From an uncultured Pseudomonadota bacterium (lineage in GTDB: Bacteria; Bdellovibrionota_B; Oligoflexia; Oligoflexales; CAIYRB01), in contig CAIWTN010000141.1 of assembly GCA_903915625.1 (NCBI GenBank), forward strand, positions 1 to 60,782: a DNA stretch of 60,782 bases. The letters run 5' to 3'. A program made the translations under genes and the position numbers. Position 1 is the first letter of the stretch; every line of letters starts with the position of its first letter. Below are positions 25,537 through 35,321 of the stretch, piece after piece. The notes under the pieces were generated by a model, which was not told where the DNA came from, made no database searches, and saw only the letters and a list, made by a program, of their open reading frames with translations.

Positions 25537-27597
25537 TTATCGATCAAACCATTGCTCAACCTGAGCCTTAGACCACCAACGCAAGACGCGGCGTCCGTGC
25601 GGACAATTATGGTAGAAATCGACGGTTGATGCTTCTGCGACCAGCTGCTTCACTTCATTTAGTGGCAACTCCTCGCCAGCGCGCACCGCTGCGTGACAGG
25701 CCACGTTTGCCAAAAGTAGGCGCAGCATCTCACCATTACTGTCGGTGGGCTCCTTAACGCCGGTAGCTTCGATTCCAAGATCAGCGCCAGGACCAGCGCC
25801 TGCATCACCCAAACCTTCGCCCAGATCTTCAAAGAGGCCGCTCAAGTCACGTCCGGCAAGCAGAGATGGCACCGCATTCACCAACACGGTCGTAGCGCCT
25901 TCAATGGCAAAATCGAAGCCACGCAGTTTAAGGTCGGCTTGCCGCTCTTGCAATACAGCCACACTGGCGGGTGCCAGTTCTAACGCTTCCGGCACGAGTA
26001 GGCGCTGACTCTGCTGTAGCAGGGAGCGATCGCGCTGCAAACGTTCGTAAATAATGCGTTCATGAAAAGCGTGCTGATCAACCACCAGAAAGCGTGATTG
26101 GTCCGTAAACATCAGGTAACAGCGGGCAAAAGTCCCCATGTACTGCATGTCACCCCAGGCTACGGCTGGCATACCCGCAGCACTGATATCATCAGCGCCA
26201 GGAGCGAACCGTGAGCCGCCGGATACAGGCACAGAACTCTCGCCGCTAGAATGAGCCAAAAGTGCGTCGATGCTGGCTTTATCCATGACGGGAGTCGAGG
26301 ACCAATCAGTTTTTTGTTTAGATGGGTAAGCCTCACCTCCGGTCATACCCTCCGCACCGTAACCACTGGAGCGAGTGCTTAGCGTCATCCTCGGTGCGCT
26401 GGACTGCGGCCTAAATGAAGCTGGCTGAGCACGCATCGGCGACGCATAAGCAGACGCCTCATGACGATCCGCTGCCGAAGCCATCAGCGGCGATGACCAT
26501 GGCGGGGTTGCGCTGCCCAAAGAGTTTGCTGCCGCTTGATTTGGTGCTGTCGCCGATGTTTCTGGCTCCAGGCCAACCCAAGCGCCACTGCGCAGTTTCT
26601 CGCGAATGCCAAGGGCAATCAGATTTTGCACTTCTTCGGGGTATTGAAAGCGCACCTCAGTCTTCGCTGGGTGCACGTTGACGTCCACTAATGCCGGATC
26701 GGTGCGCAGGTGCATGACGACCACAGGAAATTTACCCTTGAGTAAGTGGCTATGGTAGCCGCGCAGAATGCCGTAGCGCAGAACTTTGTCACGCACCAGA
26801 CGGCCGTTGACGAAGCTAAACATGGACTTGCCAGTGCCTTTCTCGACACCTGGTGGCGACACGAGAGCCTCAAGGTCACCGTAACGACCGGATGTCCGCA
26901 CATACACTAGCTGGGCGACATCTTTACCGATGATCGCACGGCTACGCTCGCGCAAGACGTCTTCACCGAACCAAGGTGCTTCTGTGAGAGACAGCGCCGG
27001 TAGCCGCAGTTGCTCGCGGCCATTATGTTTGAGGACGAAGCCTACCGAAGGGCGGCAGAGGGCGAAGGCCTGGATGAGTTCCAGACAGTGACTAAATTCA
27101 GTGCCAGGTGACTTCAGGAATTTTGCCCGGACAGGGACATTGAAGAAGATATTTTCCACGGCCACGGTCGTGCCAGTGGGACCCTGCCAAGGCAGCGTCA
27201 CCGCGGGGTCACCGCCAGCCACAGTAATTTTCGTCCCAACATCGGCCGTAGCCTCCTTGGTCGCCAGGCTAAACTGACTGATCGCAGCTATGGAGGCGAG
27301 TGCCTCGCCGCGAAAGCCCATGGAGCTGATACTAAAGAGCTGATCGGCATCACGCAGTTTACTCGTAGCATGGCGCTGCAACGCCATGGCCGCGTCGTCG
27401 GCGGACATGCCGCCGCCGTTGTCTGTAATCACGATACTGCGGAGGCCGCCCATTTCGAGGCTTACTTCGACCTGAGTGGAGCCGGCATCCAGTGCATTTT
27501 CTACCAGCTCTTTGACGACACTGGACGGTCGTTCGACGACTTCTCCAGCCGCGATCTTGTTTATAACGCTATCTTCGAGTAGATGTATGTTTCCCAT
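25537..27597 (-). CDS. mutL: DNA mismatch repair protein MutL
   Basis: The 686 aa start with the GHKL ATPase region (IAAGEVVERPSSVVKELVEN, GFRGEALASI), then a Ser/Ala/Pro-rich linker (about 345-475) and the C-terminal dimerisation domain. DQHAFHERIIYE (around residues 505-517) fits the DQHA-x2-E-x4-E metal motif of MutL endonucleases, and CPHGRR near the end is another endonuclease-type motif. This points to a nicking MutL, as in bacteria without MutH. GGAG precedes the ATG. Confidence 0.95.
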   Translation of the reverse strand: MGNIHLLEDSVINKIAAGEVVERPSSVVKELVENALDAGSTQVEVSLEMGGLRSIVITDNGGGMSADDAAMALQRHATSKLRDADQLFSISSMGFRGEALASIAAISQFSLATKEATADVGTKITVAGGDPAVTLPWQGPTGTTVAVENIFFNVPVRAKFLKSPGTEFSHCLELIQAFALCRPSVGFVLKHNGREQLRLPALSLTEAPWFGEDVLRERSRAIIGKDVAQLVYVRTSGRYGDLEALVSPPGVEKGTGKSMFSFVNGRLVRDKVLRYGILRGYHSHLLKGKFPVVVMHLRTDPALVDVNVHPAKTEVRFQYPEEVQNLIALGIREKLRSGAWVGLEPETSATAPNQAAANSLGSATPPWSSPLMASAADRHEASAYASPMRAQPASFRPQSSAPRMTLSTRSSGYGAEGMTGGEAYPSKQKTDWSSTPVMDKASIDALLAHSSGESSVPVSGGSRFAPGADDISAAGMPAVAWGDMQYMGTFARCYLMFTDQSRFLVVDQHAFHERIIYERLQRDRSLLQQSQRLLVPEALELAPASVAVLQERQADLKLRGFDFAIEGATTVLVNAVPSLLAGRDLSGLFEDLGEGLGDAGAGPGADLGIEATGVKEPTDSNGEMLRLLLANVACHAAVRAGEELPLNEVKQLVAEASTVDFYHNCPHGRRVLRWWSKAQVEQWFDR

Positions 27598-27681
27598 GGG
27601 GCCGCTCCGGACTCACTGCCGCACCGTCCATGCAGCTATATCAATCGTGAATATTAAACTTATTTGTATGGGTCCTAGTCT
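27598..27681. promoter_or_regulatory. divergent promoter region mutL / engB
   Basis: The 84 bases between the divergent starts of mutL and engB must hold both promoters. An AT-rich core lies at about 27647-27668 (TATTAAACTTATTTGTAT). Exact boxes cannot be fixed by eye. Confidence 0.4.
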
Positions 27682-28269
27682 ATGCAGTCCTCCTATATCA
27701 CCAGCGCCCAGCAGGCGCACCAGCTTCCTGAACTGGGCGCGCCCGAAATTGCCATGGTTGGCCGCTCCAATTGCGGCAAGTCCAGCCTGCTAAATGCCCT
27801 TACGCAAAGGCGAAATCTCGCCCGCGCCAGTAACACACCGGGCCGTACTCAGATGGTCAACTTCTTTGCCATCGACAAGGCCGACGGTCGTATCATCCTG
27901 GCTGACTTACCAGGCTTTGGCTTCAGTGCTAGCGGGCGCGAAGCCAGACGGCACTGGCAGACGCTGGTCACCGCCTACCTTAAGAGACCAACTTTAAAGG
28001 AAGTACTGTTCCTAATCGACATCCGCCGCGCCGACCCGCCGGGTGAGGAAGATATCGCACTGCTCAAAAATCTAGTCGCCGGCCATGCCATTGTGACCCT
28101 GGTACTCACCAAGTCAGACAAAATGTCAGCCGCTGCCGGCAAGATGCAGGTAGCTAAATTTAAAGAACATATGGAAGAGTGCGGACTAGTCGTCCCAGAA
28201 GTCACGCTGACTTCTACGCTCAAGCAAATAGGCATCGCCACACTTCAAGAGAAGCTCGGCCTGAAATAA
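27682..28269 (+). CDS. engB: ribosome-biogenesis GTPase EngB (YsxC/YihA)
   Basis: Essential GTPase for large ribosomal subunit assembly. The 195 aa contain G1 GRSNCGKSS, G2 NTPGRTQ, G3 DLPGFGFS and G4 LTKSDK. Length is typical. It is divergent from mutL and convergent with a small leftward gene. Confidence 0.94.
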   Translation: MQSSYITSAQQAHQLPELGAPEIAMVGRSNCGKSSLLNALTQRRNLARASNTPGRTQMVNFFAIDKADGRIILADLPGFGFSASGREARRHWQTLVTAYLKRPTLKEVLFLIDIRRADPPGEEDIALLKNLVAGHAIVTLVLTKSDKMSAAAGKMQVAKFKEHMEECGLVVPEVTLTSTLKQIGIATLQEKLGLK

Positions 28270-28289
28270 GCCTAGGCGCCTCTGGACTT

Positions 28290-28535
28290 TTATTCGATGG
28301 CGGCTTGGGATTTTGCTACTTTCTCGCAAACGTCCCACAGCAGGCCCTTTTGCTCCACATGACGCATCAGAGTCCCTAGTCGATGGGCCAGTAGACCAGC
28401 TATTTCACGAGGTTCCACGTCACCGCTGCGCAGGTGTTGAATGATCACGGCATCAATTTCGTCCGCGATCTGCAGCAGTTTCTGTACCTCAGCATCCCGC
28501 CGATTTTGCTCTGGGAACTTAATCACTTTGCCCAT
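28290..28535 (-). CDS. hypothetical small helical protein
   Basis: An 81-aa protein with a strong GGAGG site six to seven bases before the ATG. It is mostly helical and charged (AEVQKLLQIADEIDAVIIQHL), with one Cys and no signal peptide or membrane segment. No family is recognised. It converges on engB with 20 bases between the stops. Confidence 0.65.
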   Translation of the reverse strand: MGKVIKFPEQNRRDAEVQKLLQIADEIDAVIIQHLRSGDVEPREIAGLLAHRLGTLMRHVEQKGLLWDVCEKVAKSQAAIE

Positions 28536-28754
28536 AGCGAACCTCCGCTGTTATTAACCTTATCGGCAATTTCAGCTCACTCCTTAATAGTAACAAAAAT
28601 CAGCAAAATCGTCAGCATAGCTTTCGCGGAGGGGGCTAAAAGCTAGCACTACCGCATTTTGTAATATCAAGATTTCACTGGATGTTCCGAAGTAGGGAGG
28701 CAGCGAAACTTAGGTCTCGTCTCAGTATCGATCGCGTACAAGGACAGCAAATTT

Positions 28755-30341
28755 ATGAGTCTCCGAAGGCTGAAAAACGTTGCTTCCGTTTTCTCACACG
28801 AAGGACTTAGCACCTCTGACTTCAAGAACCTCAATCTTAGCCCCGTGAGTGTTGAAGCAACCGCAGTCGAAGCTACCGCAATCGAAGAAAATGCCGGCGA
28901 TTCTCGTGCGCTTATTGTGGCACAAAAGCTCCGTCGTGCATGTGAGCGCCTCGGACCGACTTACATCAAATTCGGCCAGTTCCTGGCGCTCCGTCGCGAC
29001 ATGTTTCCCGATGATTTCTGCACGGAGCTTGGCAAGCTTCATGGTGATGTACCGTCCTTTCCTACAGCGGAGGCGATAGCTCTCATTGAGGCAGAGCTAG
29101 GCGGGAAGATCGAAGGCTTCTTCGCCAAATTTGAGTCTGTCCCAGTAGCAGCGGCCAGCATTGCGCAGGTTCATTTTGCCGAGCTCCTTACGGGCGAGCA
29201 GGTGGCTGTCAAAGTGCAGAGGCCCACCGCACGCAAAGACATCACTGACGACTTGAGTATCCTCGTCTCGCTAGCAAAGTGGGTGGACCGTTTTCTGAAT
29301 ATCGGACGGAGAGCTGTTTACACTGATTTAGTGCGGGACTTTTCCGAACAACTGAATCGAGAGCTCGATTTTCTGGAAGAGGCTTTATTTGCAGAGGACT
29401 TAAAGAACGGCCTCGCACCTGAGCCCAGTATTTATGTGCCAAAAGTTTATCACAAGTTTTGCACCAAAAAGGTGTTCGTTTCCGAAAGAATCCACGGTGA
29501 GAGGCTCGATAAATTTAAAACTGCCGACGACTTACTCGAGGTAGGTCACGATCCATACGTATTATCGATTACTTTGACCAGATGTTTGGTAAGGCAAATC
29601 TTTGCAACCGGTCTAGTTCACCTGGATATGCATCCCGCCAATATATTCCTACTCAAAAATAACCGCATTGCTCTGATTGATTTCGGTATGCACGTGCGAC
29701 TATCGAAAGAAAAGCGCTGGCGCGTGGTCCAGGAATTTCATCTTAGGTTTACCGGCAAGTATCAGGAGTGGGCCGACATTTTCGTCAAGTCCCACTACTT
29801 AAATCATGTTCCAGATCTCGACAAACTTAAGCGTGAACTGATTTACTTTGCGCGAACCAACGACGCCAAGTCCGTCGGCGACATGTCTGTGGCGCAGAAT
29901 ATACTCGGCACATTTCACATCATGAGGCGTAACCGAGTCTTCCTCGATCAAATAGATTTTGTGGTCTTCAGCCGTTGCATGGTGATGCTAGAGGGTGTGT
30001 GTCTGCGCCTTTGTCCGGAATTCGCGCCGTTTGACGAATTCAAGACCCACCTACTCAACATACTTAAAGAGCGTGCGGATAAGAAAAGACTTGAAGAGTC
30101 CCTGAACGACATCACGCCAGAAATTCTAGAAGCATTTGATACTGCCTCCGAGATCAGTCAGGGTCTGGTGCGACTCAAGAGAAATTTCGTGAGGTCACAT
30201 GACCTCAGAGAATTTATGGAACGAGAGGGCTTCAGGCCGCCAGGCCTCAGATGGTATCAGGTCTTCGCGATGATCTCGTTAGTCGCGATGGCTGCTGCGC
30301 TAGGTTACCTTTGGGGTCAATATTCACATTTAAGCCATTGA
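28755..30341 (+). CDS. UbiB/ABC1-family atypical kinase
   Basis: A 528-aa protein-kinase-like ATPase of the UbiB/Coq8 family, which supports quinone synthesis. It shows the KxGQ motif (YIKFGQFLALRRDMFP), the Ala-rich loop (AAASIAQVHFAEL), VKVQRP (ATP-binding Lys), HLDMHPANIF (catalytic loop) and LIDFGM (metal-binding Asp). The catalytic loop differs from the usual HADPHPGN but keeps Asp and Asn. A C-terminal membrane helix precedes the end (FAMISLVAMAAALGYLWG). UbiE is encoded nine kilobases away. Start has AAGGA upstream. Confidence 0.87.
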   Translation: MSLRRLKNVASVFSHEGLSTSDFKNLNLSPVSVEATAVEATAIEENAGDSRALIVAQKLRRACERLGPTYIKFGQFLALRRDMFPDDFCTELGKLHGDVPSFPTAEAIALIEAELGGKIEGFFAKFESVPVAAASIAQVHFAELLTGEQVAVKVQRPTARKDITDDLSILVSLAKWVDRFLNIGRRAVYTDLVRDFSEQLNRELDFLEEALFAEDLKNGLAPEPSIYVPKVYHKFCTKKVFVSERIHGERLDKFKTADDLLEVGHDPYVLSITLTRCLVRQIFATGLVHLDMHPANIFLLKNNRIALIDFGMHVRLSKEKRWRVVQEFHLRFTGKYQEWADIFVKSHYLNHVPDLDKLKRELIYFARTNDAKSVGDMSVAQNILGTFHIMRRNRVFLDQIDFVVFSRCMVMLEGVCLRLCPEFAPFDEFKTHLLNILKERADKKRLEESLNDITPEILEAFDTASEISQGLVRLKRNFVRSHDLREFMEREGFRPPGLRWYQVFAMISLVAMAAALGYLWGQYSHLSH

Positions 30342-30368
30342 AAATACTGACACTTCAAAGCCCGGCCG

Positions 30369-31313
30369 CTACCCTTCGGGCCCGCCCCCCATTACCATCA
30401 CAACGATACCCAATACAGCAAACACCGTGAACACGACGGAGCGCCAATTACTGCGCTCGCCGATCATCACACGGGCCACTGGGATCACCCAGATCGGGTA
30501 AGTCGATGAGAGGGCCGCACCAACTCCGGCCTTGGTGTATTTGGTGCTCAGCGATAGGAGCATCAGCCCCAGATAGGTGCCCATGAAAGCCGCCAACGTG
30601 AGCACGCTGCCGCGCTTGCGAGGAGTCCAGATCCTCTGATCACCTCCCATGCCGGGGCGCGACAAACGCCACTGTAGTAGCAATAACACGACCGTTGCCG
30701 GCAGCAGCCTCGCCAAGGTTCCGTATAGTACATGCACCTCCTGCATGGCTTGCCGCGCTAACACCACAGCCACCCCTTGGCAGACAGCCGCAGCCAAAGC
30801 GTAGCCGATACCTTTGAGCAACCTGTCCCTTGGAAGTAACGCTAGCGGGGCATCCCCGCGCTGATTGAAAAACACTACCCCCGTCACAGCCGCGACCGTG
30901 ATCACCATACCGACAGTTTCTGCCGTATTCATGGACTCACCTAGCACTACCGCAGCAATCAGAGCTGAAATTAACGGCGCCAAACACTGGACGGCCGAGG
31001 TCATCCCGGCCCCGATCCGACTGAGGGAGGTGAAAAATAGGGAATCGCCCAAGGCAATCCCAACCACACCCGAGAGTGCCAGAATCGGCAGCTTCCCCAC
31101 GGCTTGTGGCAAAGGAAGTTTCAGGACCGCCACAGTCAGAAGCAACAAAGTCCCTGCTATGGTGCCTTTAAAGATATTCAAGCGGATGCCGCTAATGCCG
31201 GCTCCAAATTTGGTGTATAGCGTGATCGACACCGACCAAATCAAGGCCGCTGCCAATGAAGATGTCTCCCCGAGCTGCTGAAACAGCGGTGCGGCTTGCA
31301 CGAAAGTCGCCAT
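30369..31313 (-). CDS. EamA/DMT-family transporter
   Basis: A 314-aa inner-membrane protein with ten predicted helices in two similar halves, the EamA layout of the drug/metabolite transporter superfamily. SAVQCLAPLISALIAAVVLGE and SSTYPIWVIPVARVMIGE are the typical ends of the two halves. Substrate unknown. It converges on the UbiB gene with 27 bases between. Confidence 0.8.
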   Translation of the reverse strand: MATFVQAAPLFQQLGETSSLAAALIWSVSITLYTKFGAGISGIRLNIFKGTIAGTLLLLTVAVLKLPLPQAVGKLPILALSGVVGIALGDSLFFTSLSRIGAGMTSAVQCLAPLISALIAAVVLGESMNTAETVGMVITVAAVTGVVFFNQRGDAPLALLPRDRLLKGIGYALAAAVCQGVAVVLARQAMQEVHVLYGTLARLLPATVVLLLLQWRLSRPGMGGDQRIWTPRKRGSVLTLAAFMGTYLGLMLLSLSTKYTKAGVGAALSSTYPIWVIPVARVMIGERSNWRSVVFTVFAVLGIVVMVMGGGPEG

Positions 31314-31441
31314 GATTTCGCGGACTCCGAATTTCTTGTGGGGATGAGGACCTGATCATTGTCATGCCACAAAACCCTTGCCTTTGGAAGGAGCGGTCGC
31401 TAAACGCATAGGATCAGAATTATCTCGCCAGGAGTGGACAC

Positions 31442-32836
31442 ATGGCAAACGCGGCACAATATGACGTCATCATTATCGGCTCTGGTCCTGGCGGTGAAGT
31501 CGCCGCAATTCGCGCCGCGCAACTTGGCCTAAAGACTGCTTTAATAGAAAAAGAAGCACACCTTGGCGGCACCTGCCTAAACTGGGGCTGTATCCCAACC
31601 AAGGCCCTCCTTGAATCCGCCAAGACCTATAAGAAACTGCAACATGCAACGGATCTGGGCTTTAACGTTGGCACCGTGACCTACGACTGGGAACGCGTGA
31701 TGCAGCGTAAGCAAGGCATTGTGGATGCGCAGCGCAAGGGTCTGCGTTTCTTGATGAAGAAGAACAAAATCGACGTCCACGAAGGCCACGGCCGCCTCGC
31801 CGGTAAAGGCCAGGTCAGTGTTACGACTGCGGATGGCAAAGTAACTAAGTTGACGACACGCTTTGCCCTAGTGGCCACTGGATCACGGATCCGCACCCTA
31901 CCCTTCGCGCCGACCAACGGTCGTACTGTTATCAACTCCGACGAAATTTTATCGTTCGACCGCGTACCAAAATCACTTTGCGTCATCGGTGGCGGTGTCG
32001 TCGGTACTGAGTTTGCCTCTCTTTACGGCCGTTTTGGCAGTCAAGTAACCATCATTGAGATGGCGCCGCAAATCCTCCCGAGCGAAGACGCCGACAGCGT
32101 TAAAGAGCTAGTTCGTCAGTTAAAGAAGCAAAACATCACGGTTGAGACTGGCACCAAACTTACTGCCGTCGAAGACAAAGGCGATCACGCCTTGATCACC
32201 ACCGAAGGTCAAAAACCGCGCGCTTTTGAAGTCGTCTTGGTTTCCATCGGCCGCGCTCCAGTGACCGAAGATATCGGCCTTGAGACTGCTGGCATCAAAA
32301 CCGATCGTGGCTTCATCAATGTCGACAGCCACTACAAAACCAGTGCTGACTGGGTTTACGCCATCGGCGACGTCATCCCGACGCCAGCATTGGCGCACAC
32401 GGCCTCGGCAGAGGGCATGCACGCAGTGGAAGTCATCGCTGGCCATAAGCCACCAGTGATCGATTATTCAGCCAACCCCAATGCCATTTACACCGCGCCT
32501 GAAATTGCCAGCATTGGTCGCACCGAGCAGGCTTTAAAAGAGGCGAAGGTGGAGTACAAAGTAGCGCAATTCCCATTTGCGCCGATGGCTCGCGCGAAGA
32601 TTGACGACGCCACCGAAGGCTTCGTAAAAATCATCTATGAGCCCAAATACCGCGAGTTGCTGGGTGTCCACATCATCGGTGCCAAAGCAACCGAGATGAT
32701 CGCTGAGTTCTCACTGGGTAAAATTCTTGAGACGACTGTAGACGAGATTGCTCATACCATTCACCCGCACCCGACGATCTCTGAGACGATTATGGAAGCG
32801 GCACATGTGGCTATGGGCGGGGCAATTCATCTATAA
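31442..32836 (+). CDS. lpdA: dihydrolipoyl dehydrogenase (E3)
   Basis: FAD enzyme that reoxidises the lipoyl groups of 2-oxo-acid dehydrogenase complexes. The 464 aa include the FAD motif GSGPGGEVAAI, the redox pair GGTCLNWGC (Cys45, Cys50), the NAD motif GGGVVGTEFA and the C-terminal HPHPTISE with the catalytic His. GGAG precedes the ATG. It is followed by an E2 gene 65 bases on. Confidence 0.95.
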   Translation: MANAAQYDVIIIGSGPGGEVAAIRAAQLGLKTALIEKEAHLGGTCLNWGCIPTKALLESAKTYKKLQHATDLGFNVGTVTYDWERVMQRKQGIVDAQRKGLRFLMKKNKIDVHEGHGRLAGKGQVSVTTADGKVTKLTTRFALVATGSRIRTLPFAPTNGRTVINSDEILSFDRVPKSLCVIGGGVVGTEFASLYGRFGSQVTIIEMAPQILPSEDADSVKELVRQLKKQNITVETGTKLTAVEDKGDHALITTEGQKPRAFEVVLVSIGRAPVTEDIGLETAGIKTDRGFINVDSHYKTSADWVYAIGDVIPTPALAHTASAEGMHAVEVIAGHKPPVIDYSANPNAIYTAPEIASIGRTEQALKEAKVEYKVAQFPFAPMARAKIDDATEGFVKIIYEPKYRELLGVHIIGAKATEMIAEFSLGKILETTVDEIAHTIHPHPTISETIMEAAHVAMGGAIHL

Positions 32837-32901
32837 TCACTGAGCTGTAAGAGAAGAGCGATCAACCATAAACGCCCCTGCGGGCGAGAGGCTGGCGTGC
32901 C

Positions 32902-34218
32902 ATGCAAAACGACACGACGGAAGTACTCATGCCCCTTATGGGCGAGGGAATTACCGAAGCAACCCTGGTTAAGTGGCTTAAGCAACCAGGCGAGCAGGTG
33001 CGCCAGGAAGAGCCGCTATTAGAGGTTTCTACTGACAAGGTAGACACGGAAATTCCGGCTCCAGCAAGCGGCGTTTTGACCGAAGTGTTCGTGCGCGATG
33101 GCGATACGGTGGCGGTTAATAAGGTGATCGCAGTGATTCGCAGCGGCGCTGCTACGGGTTCGACTGCGCGTAGCACGCCCAAGCCAGAGGCTGCTGCCGT
33201 TCCTACGAAAGCTGCAGCTCCTGCGGCTCAGGCCGCCGCGGTACCAAAGGTGGCGACTGCCGCTGTCGCTCCGTCTGCTGCAGCTCCCCTTGTTACTAGT
33301 GGGGAAAAGCCAAGATCGTCGCCCCTGGTGCGCAAAATGGCGCGCGCCGAAAGCATCGACTTAACGCAAGTCCCCGGCACGGGATTGCACGGCCGTATCA
33401 CTAAGAGAGATGTCGAAGCGGCATTGGCCTCGCCAGTGCCCGCCACCGCGAGAGCGGGAGTCTCATCCCCTGCCGTCAGTGGTTTGGTCACGAAACGCGA
33501 CGGAGACCGCGAGACCTTAGAAGGGGTGCCGGTCCGGCGCGAGCGCATGTCGAAAATGCGCACGTTGATCGCTGAGCACATGGTCCGTTCGGTGCGCACG
33601 TCACCGCACGTCACGACCATTTTCGAAATTGATATGCACCAAGTCACGCAAGTTCGCGCGAAAGCACAGGCTGCATTCAAGGCTCGCGAAGGTTTCGGCT
33701 TAACTTATACACCGTTCTTTGTTCATGCAGCGGTGCAGGCGATTAAGCGCTTCCCGATCGTCAACGTCTCAGTCGATGGCGATGACATCCTCTGGAAAGA
33801 CCAGATCAACATCGGTGTCGCCGTGGCCATCGAACAGGGCCTCATCGTCCCTGTCATTCGTGATGCGGGCACCTTGAACGTCTTCGGTATAGCCCGTCGC
33901 ATTAACGACCTCGCCACACGAGCCCGCAGTAAAAAGCTGCTCCCTGACGAAGTACAGGGTGGCACATTCTCCATCACTAATCCCGGTATGTTTGGCAGCC
34001 TGGTCTCGTCACCGATCATCAACCAGCCGCAAGTCGCCATTTTGAGCATCGGGGCGATTATTAAACGCCCTGTGGTCATTAATGATCTGATCGGGGTCCG
34101 GCCATTGGTGCAAATCGGCCTTACCTTTGACCACCGCGTGGTCGATGGTGAGGGCGGCGCCCGCTACTTGGCATACCTTAAAGAAGTGCTAGAAAACTTC
34201 GACGATTCGGGCCTCTAA
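32902..34218 (+). CDS. dihydrolipoamide acyltransferase (E2) of a 2-oxo-acid dehydrogenase
   Basis: A 438-aa E2. One lipoyl domain (STDKVDTE, lipoyl Lys46) is followed by an Ala/Pro linker, an E3/E1-binding domain (SSPLVRKMARAESIDL...GLHGRITKRDV) and the catalytic domain ending in FDHRVVDGEGG (catalytic His about 411). One lipoyl domain rather than two or three. Which acyl group it carries (acetyl, succinyl or branched) cannot be told by eye. No E1 gene is in the window. Confidence 0.9.
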   Translation: MQNDTTEVLMPLMGEGITEATLVKWLKQPGEQVRQEEPLLEVSTDKVDTEIPAPASGVLTEVFVRDGDTVAVNKVIAVIRSGAATGSTARSTPKPEAAAVPTKAAAPAAQAAAVPKVATAAVAPSAAAPLVTSGEKPRSSPLVRKMARAESIDLTQVPGTGLHGRITKRDVEAALASPVPATARAGVSSPAVSGLVTKRDGDRETLEGVPVRRERMSKMRTLIAEHMVRSVRTSPHVTTIFEIDMHQVTQVRAKAQAAFKAREGFGLTYTPFFVHAAVQAIKRFPIVNVSVDGDDILWKDQINIGVAVAIEQGLIVPVIRDAGTLNVFGIARRINDLATRARSKKLLPDEVQGGTFSITNPGMFGSLVSSPIINQPQVAILSIGAIIKRPVVINDLIGVRPLVQIGLTFDHRVVDGEGGARYLAYLKEVLENFDDSGL

Positions 34219-34241
34219 GCTAAAGAGGTAAGTTAGCTCGG

Positions 34242-34268
34242 ACGGCTCCGACTTTAGCTCGGAGCCGT
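34242..34268 (+). terminator. stable hairpin after the lpdA-E2 operon
   Basis: ACGGCTCCGA pairs perfectly with TCGGAGCCGT across a seven-base loop, with extra flanking pairs. It lies 23 bases after the E2 stop. No T-run follows, so it may act as an mRNA stabiliser or a Rho-dependent end. Confidence 0.5.
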
Positions 34269-34328
34269 GTCGTCCGATCTCTAAGATTGAGAGCAGCTCT
34301 ATTGCCGCTTAGTCTCGGAGAATCGGCG

Positions 34329-35321
34329 TTGTCAGGTACCAATCAAATTATCAAACCAGGCCAAGTGCTCTTTAAGTTTGGCGACCAATCAGACGGCATG
34401 TACATCGTCCGCCGTGGTGAGGTTTGTGTTTACCTAGAAAAAGAAGGTAAAGAGGTCGTCCTTGCCAAGATCGGTGCCGGCGGCATGATTGGCGAGATGT
34501 CTCTATTTGACCAACAGCCCCGGTCTGCTTCCGTAAAGGCTAAAACTGAGTCTGAAGTCACCCGCATCTCGCAAGACGACTTCACCAAGCTGATGAAACA
34601 GATACCAAAATGGTTTGTGGGCCTTATGTCCGCATTATCATCTCGGCTAAGAGCGACCAACGAGCGGCTGACGCAGCTAGAACGCGGTGGCACATCAGCA
34701 ACGCTGCAAGCTGCGTCCAACGACAATCCCTATGCGACAGCGATCAGGCAGCTTCATATCATCGTCCTGCTGCTACACAAAGACGGGGAAAAGGTCGGCA
34801 AAGACTGGATTTTACGGGTAGCCTCGATCGAACAAGTCATGGACCAAGTGTTTGGCGAAGACATATCAAAATTCAACAAACTGTTAGAAATCTTAGTCAG
34901 CGCTGAGCTAGTGCAACAGCGTCAAGACAATTACAAAAAACCTGTGATCGCAGTGGCGAATCGCACATCGCTAACCAGCCTTGCAAACTTCATCACGGAA
35001 TTCTGCAAACATAACGCAAACCACCCCTACCTGACCTACGACGTAATCAGCATGCTCCGTGTGGCACAAAGACTAGTCGCCTCTGCACCTTATGAGTCAG
35101 TGTCGGTAGGCCTGGATGAGTTGATAAAAGAAGCAAAGAAAAACAACATCGACACGAGCAATTGGGAAAAAGAATTAGAGACTCTGGCCAACTCCGGCGA
35201 GGTCGTCAAAGTGGTCAAGACCTCAAATGGCATGGGTATCAAAGAACGCAAAGCCGACATGCCAGTCTTTATCCAACACTGTCAGGTGTTGGCGGATCTT
35301 TATAAAGCCAAATTAATTTAA
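34329..35321 (+). CDS. cyclic-nucleotide-binding-domain protein
   Basis: A 330-aa protein that starts with a cNMP-binding domain: PGQVLFKFGDQSDGMYIVRRGEV, then GEMSLFDQQPRSASVKA, the phosphate-binding cassette with its Arg. A helical domain of about 200 residues follows and may contain a winged-helix-like part, though no clear Crp-type HTH is seen. It may be a cAMP or c-di-GMP sensor with an unknown output. A TTG start at 34329 has GGAG eight bases upstream; a TTG at 34287 would start inside the region after the hairpin. Its stop overlaps the next, convergent gene by nine bases. Confidence 0.75.
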   Translation: MSGTNQIIKPGQVLFKFGDQSDGMYIVRRGEVCVYLEKEGKEVVLAKIGAGGMIGEMSLFDQQPRSASVKAKTESEVTRISQDDFTKLMKQIPKWFVGLMSALSSRLRATNERLTQLERGGTSATLQAASNDNPYATAIRQLHIIVLLLHKDGEKVGKDWILRVASIEQVMDQVFGEDISKFNKLLEILVSAELVQQRQDNYKKPVIAVANRTSLTSLANFITEFCKHNANHPYLTYDVISMLRVAQRLVASAPYESVSVGLDELIKEAKKNNIDTSNWEKELETLANSGEVVKVVKTSNGMGIKERKADMPVFIQHCQVLADLYKAKLI

